A stretch of 64,000 nucleotides of DNA from assembly GCF_017591435.1 (NCBI RefSeq), contig NC_059290.1:5015225-5079224 (forward strand), in the 5' to 3' direction. Under the pieces are notes generated by a model. The model was not told the origin of the DNA. It made no database searches and saw nothing but the letters and a program-made list of their open reading frames with translations. Made by a program: the position numbers and the translations under genes. Positions 57,113 through 64,000 of the stretch are shown here, piece by piece. The stretch's first letter is position 1. Each line of letters starts with the position of its first letter. This DNA is from Portunus trituberculatus. Lineage: Eukaryota; Arthropoda; Malacostraca; Decapoda; Portunidae.

Positions 57113-57765
57113 AGGTGCAAACCCACTTGAATGGGTGGAAGCGTGGGTTGCTGCTCGCCCGTCCTGCACACCACCCGCATCTCCCATTACACCACCAAGT
57201 ACACCACCAGTGTCGCCTCACACCTTTACCCCAATTACGTAATTAGATTATGTTATTTGCTCAACAATAATAATAATAACAATAATAATGTAATAATACC
57301 GTATTGTATTACCAATAGGCTGTGTACTAATTTACAAAATAATAATATATATTATAATGCGTAATTGTATTATTATTATTATTATTGTACTCACATTCAC
57401 ATGGGCGATGATAGGCTTGAGTGGCTTGGTGGGGAGGGGATGGGGGGAGGAATAGTGGGTGCCAGTGCCACTGGGACCCGGCTGTGGCTCCCATGGCTTG
57501 GGCTTGGGCCCACCCCTGGTCAACCACAGGCTCTACATCATTTCCTATGTCATCATCTGTGTCATAATCACAGTCACTCTCACAACTATCATCACTATCC
57601 TCACTATCCCCTGGCACATATTCCAGGTCAGACATGGCAAGTTAGTAGGGCAAAAAACACTATGGCAGTCAAATCCTCCGTACGCGTGCTCACTAAGGCA
57701 AAAACAATACTGAATACTTAGCAGGACATAATGAGTGGCTAATGAGCGATGACGTGTCATATGGC
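56697..57765 (-). mobile_element. piggyBac-like fragment
   Basis: It starts TTAACCCCTTCGCCACAAGG, like the P family and with a TTAA. A minus-strand ORF from 57635 begins MSDLEYVPGDSEDSDDSCES and stays acidic, as piggyBac transposase N-termini do; it then enters an (AAT)n run at 57365-57387. An (AT)n array (57030-57110) is included. The catalytic domain is absent and no right border was found. Confidence 0.4.
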
Positions 57766-57769
57766 GTCA

Positions 57770-57805
57770 CACCTATCTCAATGCCCATTGGCATTGAGAT
57801 AGGTG
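57770..57805. repeat. Perfect 16-bp hairpin
   Basis: CACCTATCTCAATGCC (57770-57785) and its exact complement at 57790-57805 with a 4-base CATT loop. It lies at the seam between the piggyBac-like and T6-like segments. Confidence 0.75.
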
Positions 57806-57819
57806 CACCTTACTTGTAC

Positions 57820-58390
57820 ACCTCGGGTCTCTCGCCATGTGGGGAGACAACTTTTGAATGAGAATGGTATCAGAAGGGCTTTGGAATTAACAGTTTCTAC
57901 AGTAATAGAGAGCAAAGATAGTGATGTTCTGGGCTCTGATACGGATATAGGAGGTTCAACCACCAAGAGGGAGGACATTCTACCACCACCACCAGCAACT
58001 TCTATTGTGTGTATTTTATATGTTTTTGCAAAAAAATATGCAAATTAGATCACTTTGCAAATATTTTGATTGAGAGAGAGAGAGGGAGGGGGATATAAGG
58101 GGCCCGTTTTCTATTGCTCTAGCCAAGGCCACTGGATCTGATCGGACGCAAGGTCACTTACATCGATGATACCACCTCATTCAACCTGTGATATTTTGGT
58201 AACCATAGCATCTAGAGACTTCTGGTTTTTTTTTTTGCATTGCAAAGAAGAAGAGTTGCTTGTGGGCAGAACACCATTTGTTCTCACTCGTTTATTGAAT
58301 TTCCAAGTGTAATTAGTATGTGAATACAAGCTATTTTGTGTGTTTCTCGCCAAACTTCCCGAGTTAGTACGAGCTAAAAATCTCATCATC
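57820..58390 (-). mobile_element. Tigger T6 fragment, second copy
   Basis: Matches 41815-42185 (landmarks TGGGGAGACAACTTTTGAAT, GATACCACCTCATTCAACCT, GGGCAGAACACCATTTG). No transposase motif is left. It includes an extra 100-base stretch near 57880-58070 that is absent in the other copy. Confidence 0.65.
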
Positions 58391-58684
58391 CCGAGTTTTA
58401 GGGATTAATTATGATGAAACTGGCCTGTTTTGAAAAAAAAATAAAATAATACCCAACTTGATTTATATAATAAAGCCAGGACACAAGCCCCTGAAAAGAC
58501 AAGCTAACCCTGGTTCTGTGTGCCAGTGCTAGCGGCAACTGCAAAATTAAACCGCTGCTTTTTTCTAAACTTGGGTTTGGCAATGGCTTGAATGAATTAC
58601 CTGATTTATAGGTATCAATAGTCAAACTTCTTAATACTCAAACAGCCATTTGGAATTAATTAAGTTCAAGTATTGAGTCTCCAC

Positions 58685-58687
<3 letters not shown>

Positions 58688-58754
<67 letters not shown>
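58688..58754. repeat. (AT)n microsatellite
   Basis: About 67 bases directly left of T3 copy 3. Confidence 0.95.
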
Positions 58755-58757
<3 letters not shown>

Positions 58758-59140
58758 TCAACCCTCGATTTGCCGGACTAAAAGGGGGGAAGGCTTGTCC
58801 GGGAATGGCAAATGTCCGGCAATGGAAAATGTCCGGGGGTCTACCCCCTTGCCGGACTTTACCCTATACAGGTTGAACCCCGCTTTAACGGCACGCGATT
58901 TACCGGAATCCCGTGTTTAACGGCAAAATTTCCGTGGGAACATAGTGTTGTCTTTAACGGCATTTCGGCACCTGCACCAGCTGTACCAGGAAGTTGGAAA
59001 ATAAATCAGACGTTTTTGTTCAGAAAACAAAACTGAGGGAGAAGAAAGAGACTTTGCACCAGATGTGGAAGACAAGAGAAAGAAAAATAAAAGAAAGGCA
59101 GGATCAGGAAGAATAGAAGTAACAGGAGGTGCCGAGGCAA
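58755..59140. mobile_element. pogo/Tigger-like T3, copy 3, right half missing
   Basis: Complete left TIR CACTCAACCCTCGATTTGCC, then 385 bases close to copies 1 and 2, ending at GGTGCCGAGGCAA where the next transposon begins. Confidence 0.85.
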
Positions 59141-59142
59141 TA

Positions 59143-61769
59143 CAGTATGAACGGTCATCTCGCGTAATATAGTCTCGCGAATTTAGCATCTCGTGCCTAT
59201 TTCAAATTTCCCACCTTCTGCCATCTAGCGGTGGTAAATGAACATCTCGCGCATGTGCATAGGCTGGCGCGCCAGTTTAATGGTTGGCTTAGGTCGGTCA
59301 CATCAGGGCAGAAGCTGGGTCAACAACAATTTTGCGATTTTGTTGTGTTGTGGTGCATATTTACTTTTGTTGTTAAAGTGAAAACATTCTAGTGGCAGTA
59401 CAATAACTTGAAATAACAAGGAACATGAGTTCTGTGAGTGGTAGTGGCGGAAATCGTGGTGGAAACTCTGGTGAAAAACGTGGTGGACGTGAGAAGTGTG
59501 AATATCAAAAGGGAGTGAAGCTCAGAAAATATACTCTCCAGGAAAAGAAAGAAATGGTTCAGATGATGAACAATGGTGCAAGAACATGTGACATAATGCG
59601 TAAGTTTAACTCCTGAATCAACAGTACGATCAGTGCGCAAAAATAAAGAAAACTTGGCTGCTTCCGTGAAGGTGTTTTCTCGGTTTCCCTCAGCACGCAC
59701 ACTGGCTGATACTTCACAGCGCAACAGATTGCTTGCAATCATGTAACATTACCTAAATGAATGGGTAATCAGAAGGGATCGAGAGAAGGGTGATCTTTCT
59801 GGCCCTGCAATAAGATCACAAGCACGGCTGTACTTTGATTCAGTGTGCCGGAAGAAAAATGTTAACCCTCCACCCCATTTTGCGGCTTCTGTAGGCTGGC
59901 TAGCAGCATTTAAGAAAAAGATATGAAGTTAAGTATGCCCTGAAGCATGGTGAAAGCAGATCAGCAGATGAGGAAGCAGCCAGAACTTACCCAGAGATTT
60001 TTCAACGTCTTGTGACTGAAGGCGGTTACAGCCGTGACCAGATTTTTAACTGTGATGAAACTGGGATTTACTGGAAGTGGGCACCAAAATCAACCCTCAT
60101 CGCCAAGAATGAAAGACAAGCTAGGGGTGTGAAGCCTTCCAAGGACCGCATTACTGTTTTATTCACAGCTAATGCAAGTGGCGACTGTTTGATGAAGCCC
60201 CAAGTCATCTATCACTCTGCTAAGCCTAGAGCATACAGGAATTGCAATATGAACCAGCCTAATATTTATTGGGCCAGTAATAAGAAGGCTTGGGTCACTT
60301 CGGCACTGTGCACTGACTGGTTCGACAATCATTTTGTCCCTGATGCCCAGAGTTATTGCAAGAGGAAGAATTTAGATTTCAAGGTGCTGCTTTGTATGGA
60401 TAATGCTCCGGGGCATGGTAAATTCCTAATAGGGCGTCATCCTAATGTAGAAGTTATCTTCCTCCCGCCTAATACAACATCACTTCTATAGCCTCTTGAT
60501 AAAGAGTTCATCTGCAACGTCAAGCTCTTTTATTATCAGTCTCTCTATGATGACATGCATGTCAAGACTGACTCGCTGCAAGAACTAGAGAGGATTGAGG
60601 CTGAGCTAAGTGTACGTGACCAGGATGAGCCCGATGAACCGATCGCCAGCACCAGTTTAGACCTACCACCATCTCAGACCCAAGAAGTGTTAACTGTGAA
60701 CCAGTTTTTGAAAAACTACAACATTAAGGATGCTGTTGACCGCATTGTGAAGGCCTGGCAGAAAATAAACAAAGCTACAGTGTTACACGCTTGGAAGTTT
60801 TTGTTAGGTGAGGTCAGAACTGCTGTGCGTGAGCGCCAGCAGGAAGCCACCACACTCTCGCAGACTGTAGAAGCTGCACGTCTGATCCCTGCACCTGGCT
60901 TTTCGGCTGTGGAGGCCAGTGACTTGCAAGAAATTATTGGTATCCATCAAGAGGAGGCTACTATTGAGGAGATGCTTGAGGAAGATGAAGCTCAAGATGA
61001 TCCTGAAGAGGATGGACAGCAGGAGCAAAATGTTCAGCCAGGCAAACCGACAACTGGGCAACTGACGGAGATTCTCACCACCTTCTCACGGCTGACTGAA
61101 CAACTGGAAGAATATGACAGGCGCCCATATCCACGCAGCATATTACAGCCATCTCTTGATCAAGTGATGAACATTTATAAAGACCTCTACATGTCTCGTG
61201 TTAATACTCGCCACCAGTCACTGATCACAGGATACTTCCGTCAATCACAGGCTGCCAATGCTCTGGCTAACGTAACAGCTGAACCAGGTGAAAATGAAGA
61301 GGATGTCGACGACCTGCTGGGCCTTTTACAGGAAGATGACATCGCTCTGGATTTTGATGGCTTTGAAGCTGAGGTTGCACTCAGTGCTGGGGGTGATGCA
61401 CAAACAGTGGAGGAGGGAGCAAGTAGCCAGTAGTCACGGCTCCCCACCACTACCACGCCAGGCCACTCAAGCCAGTCACAGACTCTCGTAACGTAAGTAG
61501 AAAAATATTCTAACCTTTATTATTATGTTGAAAAGTGTTTAATATTGTTTATTAACATACAGATTATACATAACCTCATTTATGTGAACAATTTTCAGCA
61601 AAATATTTTGTGTTTTTGGACGGTTATTTCAAGTTATAGGATGATCATGTACCATACCTAAGAACCAATTATGCTATTTACATGTATTTCAATATCGCTC
61701 ATCTCGCAATTTTTCATCTCGCGGCCGATAGTCCAGTACCAATTTACCGTGAGATGACCAATCTTACTG
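59143..61769 (+). mobile_element. pogo/Tigger transposon, 2.6 kb, TA-flanked
   Basis: 2627 bases. Left end CAGTATGAACGGTCATCTCG, right end (minus strand) CAGTAAGATTGGTCATCTCA, TA on both sides. It carries one long transposase gene on the plus strand. Its left flank is T3 and its right flank is T7, so the target itself is not a single intact element. Confidence 0.9.
59425..61433 (+). pseudogene. pogo/Tigger (CENP-B-like) transposase, near complete
   Basis: MSSVSGSGGNRGGNSGEKRG is followed by the HTH (VKLRKYTLQEKKEMVQMMNN), a second DNA-binding domain (ARLYFDSVCRKKNV, GWLAAFKKRYE) and the DDE domain: QIFNCDETGIYWKW (D1), KVLLCMDNAPGH (D2), LPPNTTSLL then PLDKEFI (D3). The C-terminal 250 residues are rich in acidic runs (EEMLEEDEAQDDPEEDG). 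Lesions: frameshift near 59615, in-frame TAA near 59746, frameshift near 59920, and a nonsense TAG at about 60489 that replaces the usual glutamine of LLQPLD by one C-to-T change. All three catalytic aspartates are present. Length without lesions is about 670 codons. Confidence 0.9.
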
Positions 61770-61771
61770 TA

Positions 61772-62751
61772 CTGGCGGTGACAAGGTTGCTATCAGGTTG
61801 CTCTGAGGTTGCTGGGAACACCACTTCTTGAGGTAGTGTTACTGTCTTATATATGATGTTCAAAAACAACATTTCTAATAGTTTTTACAAACCTTGTCTG
61901 CAAGAAAGGATTGTTTGTAATGCATAAGTGAAATCTTACATGGAATACAGCAGAGATGAGAGACGGCAAGAGACCGCGCCACCGTCGCTTCTTTTTCTTC
62001 GACCCTTTGCTTGTGTTACTTTCATCATGATGTTTAGCCACCTTCTTGCCTGTTATAATGGATATCATATCAGCGTCATGCCACCCAGGATAACCTGATT
62101 GCGGGCACTGAGTGATAGTGAATTACTAATGAAATACCACAATATTTCATTAATAATTCACTGTCACTCAGTGCCATGGAGTTGAGGTTATCCTCATGGT
62201 ATGAGCATATATGAATACTAAGTTATGATATCCATTATAGCAGGCAATAGAGGAGTGGAAACAAATATCATGGGGAAAGACAACACACCAAGCTAAAAGT
62301 GTCACAAGAAGAAGAAGAAGCCGAGTTGCCACGAGTCTCCCGCTTCGTCCGTGGCTCATCTCATCTCTGCTTTATTTTTTGGTATTCCATGTAAGATTTC
62401 ACTTTATGCATTACAGAACAATCCTTTCTTGGGGGCAAGATTTGTAAAAAGCTAATAGAAATGTTGTTTTGTGAACATTAATGTGAGAATGTTAGAGATT
62501 TTGGACGTAGCTCATCTAACTTCCATTGACTCCAATGACAACATAAAAGTAGTGGTACACCGGTGGCCCAATATGCTGCCAAACATGCATTTTTTTTTTT
62601 TTTTTACCTATGTGGTATGTTGGAGACCAGTCCAGAATGCATCCCCCTATTTCCATTATTTCCTATGGGAAAATTACATCCGCTTAACGAATTTTCGCTT
62701 TACGAACAGCTTTGATACCCCCTATCCTGTTCGTTAAGCGGAGTATTACTG
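61772..62751. mobile_element. T7 element, second copy, left-truncated, with foldback F
   Basis: Starts inside the element (GGTGACAAGGTTGCTATCAG) and ends at the right TIR (minus strand CAGTAATACTCCGCTTAACG) next to TA. The palindrome centre lies near 62128 (AAATACCACAATATTT) with arms of about 300-350 bases, the left arm more decayed than the right. Confidence 0.8.
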
Positions 62752-63321
62752 TATATTCATGAACCAAAATCATTTTCCCCAAAGGAATCATTGGAAAGTA
62801 AATTAATCTATTCCTGGAAACACTACGTCTGAGGGAGTGACTGGAATTTGGTCCCTGCAGCACATATCCTATTAAAAATGCTTTTGTTTACCTCTCGGCT
62901 GGAATAAACAAAAGATCATCATCGCTAAAGTAACTGCATCTTACTGACGGCAAGATAGCACATGCTGACACTTCTCACAATGTATACTATGCATCACTAG
63001 CTGTCTTGAGGGGTAAAGTATCTCTGTGCTGCGATCAGCTGTGATGACAATATGGAAGCCCAAACAAATATCTTGCGGAATCTTGTGAATCCTGAGATTT
63101 GCCATACCTGCAAAGCATCTTGTAATTGTGTTATTCTGAATAATTTGCGTACTATGAAAAAATTACTATGGTTTTTTACCTTGTGTTATTTCAAAATTTC
63201 ATAATCTGAACACGCATTAATTGAAAAATACCTGTATATAAGTATAAATAGATTAGTAAATTTAATAAGAATGGGAGAGGAAATATTCCTTGAAAGTGCT
63301 AATTCATTGTGGTCTTTTCAG
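62752..63321 (+). other. Intron 7, last part
   Basis: Unique-looking DNA up to the exon 8 acceptor. No gene or repeat recognised. Confidence 0.5.
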
Positions 63322-63507
63322 AATCTGCCTCCTGCTCTTGAGTCTTTGACACTGAACTTTGCTACTACTGAGATCAATCATGAGAAGGGTGTATGTGAGA
63401 GATTCTTGGAAGAATTTAGGCAAATGATGAAGAGCTTCCTGTCAAAATTTGCTTCTGTCAAGACATTGAATCTGTTCAGTACATCATGCCTCCCTGCTTC
63501 CTATTTG
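63322..63507 (+). CDS. Host gene exon 8 (LRR-like protein)
   Basis: 186 bases (62 codons), phase 0 at both ends, between GGTCTTTTCAG and GTGAGT. It encodes NLPPALESLTLNFATTEINH, FLEEFRQMMKSFLSKFASVK and TLNLFSTSCLPASYL. LESLTLNFAT and VKTLNLFSTSCL are LRR strands flanking a helix. Both splice signals are strong. Confidence 0.85.
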
Positions 63508-63897
63508 GTGAGTTCATTTCTATGTATTTGTTCCCCATCTCATGTAGCACCCATTTCTATGTATTTTGTTCCCCATCTCATGTAGCACCTTAGCAGTGTC
63601 ATCTCATTGCATATTTATCATTCCCATTGTAATCTTATAGCATACTTGTCATATTTTGTCTCATGTGTTGACATATCATTTCTGGTCTCATTTCATACCA
63701 TAATTAACCAAGAAGATGAAGTTTATTTTGCTATCTGCAGGGAAGAAATTTTCTTTTGACATTGACCAATTTCTAGTTTGGATTTTTCTTTAGTGTGAAT
63801 GTGGAACAGAGACTTTTACTGAGGTACAGTGACTAGTCAGCTGCTCAACATTAGTGGTTGATGATATTCTTAGTTAATTGCTCCTTGTTCTCAACAG
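63508..63897 (+). other. Intron 8
   Basis: A short intron of 390 bases, free of mobile elements. A 30-base CCCATCTCATGTAGCACC-like unit is repeated in tandem at about 63532-63590. Confidence 0.6.
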
Positions 63898-64000
63898 GTG
63901 TTTGGAGGCATAGAAGCTGCATTAGAAGAATTAGTTAATTTGAAGCAACTCTCTGTCATTGCCTGTGATTATAGGCAATGTGAGGATAATCAATCTGATG
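63898..64000 (+). CDS. Host gene exon 9 (LRR-like protein), runs off the window
   Basis: It starts after TTCTCAACAG in phase 0 and stays open to the window edge. It encodes VFGGIEAALEELVNLKQLSV then IACDYRQCEDNQSD. LVNLKQLSVIACD is an LRR strand of the F-box/RNI type with the characteristic cysteine. The 3' end of exon and gene lies outside. Confidence 0.75.
   Translation, partial: MFGGIEAALEELVNLKQLSVIACDYRQCEDNQSD

Noticed and set aside
60555..61433. A stand-alone gene for an acidic protein
   Set aside because: It is in the same frame as the transposase before the nonsense TAG at 60489 and forms its C-terminal part.

Overview
This window looks like a piece of a repeat-choked animal genome, most likely a decapod crustacean. 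There are no operons or ribosome binding sites. Coding DNA comes as short exons with GT/AG borders. The rest is dominated by long (AT)n and (CT)n arrays, AP-endonuclease LINEs, a DIRS (tyrosine recombinase) retroelement, a Penelope-like element, tRNA-derived SINEs and many pogo/Tigger and Tc1-type DNA transposons. That mix is known from decapods; the species call is inference.

Host gene. One plus-strand gene runs through the window from at least 10792 to the right edge. I identify nine exons (10792-10894, 22077-22190, 33417-33721, 34278-34395, 40104-40307, 42899-43069, 51640-51816, 63322-63507, 63898-64000+). Splice phases match at every junction and together they encode about 490 residues of a leucine-rich-repeat-like protein. 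Neither end of the gene is inside the window. Apart from the first 10 kb, almost everything else lies in its introns.

Layout. 1-5.3 kb: two unrelated LINEs plus tails. 5.3-8.9 kb: mostly unassigned DNA, a (CT)n array and a minus-strand LINE relic. 8.9-10.7 kb: a minus-strand LINE (local name LINE-A) carrying a SINE that itself carries a second SINE. 11.6-21.8 kb (intron 1): a DIRS relic with inverted ends and internal complementary region, its middle replaced by piggyBac-like, SINE, LINE and Tigger-type insertions. 22-33 kb (intron 2): a SINE, a duplicated dispersed repeat, a hAT-like/Harbinger/Tigger cluster, a near full-length LINE-A on the plus strand and a piggyBac-like element. 33.4-34.4 kb: exons 3-4. 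34.7-37.2 kb: LINE-A on the minus strand. 38.3-39.1 kb: a LINE-A tail. 40.1-43.1 kb: exons 5-6 with two TIR elements. 43.4-51.0 kb: a TIR element containing a long palindrome, a Penelope-like element interrupted by a TA-flanked transposon, and a LINE-A tail. 51.6 kb: exon 7. 51.9-52.6 kb: a solo LTR with a 4-bp target duplication. 53.3-53.9 kb: a foldback with a 237-bp (CTT)n array. 54.9-56.4 kb: a Tc1-like element. 56.7-58.4 kb: piggyBac-like and Tigger fragments. 58.8-62.8 kb: a 2.6-kb pogo/Tigger transposon between two other TIR elements. 63.3 kb to the end: exons 8-9.

No protein-coding gene other than the host gene appears intact; the transposon ORFs all carry stops, frameshifts, deletions or insertions. 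The most interesting points are the host gene, a Tigger-type non-autonomous element that carries a LINE tail (two copies), hammerhead-ribozyme-like cores in the Penelope repeats, and the repeated placement of TIR elements inside (TA)n arrays.
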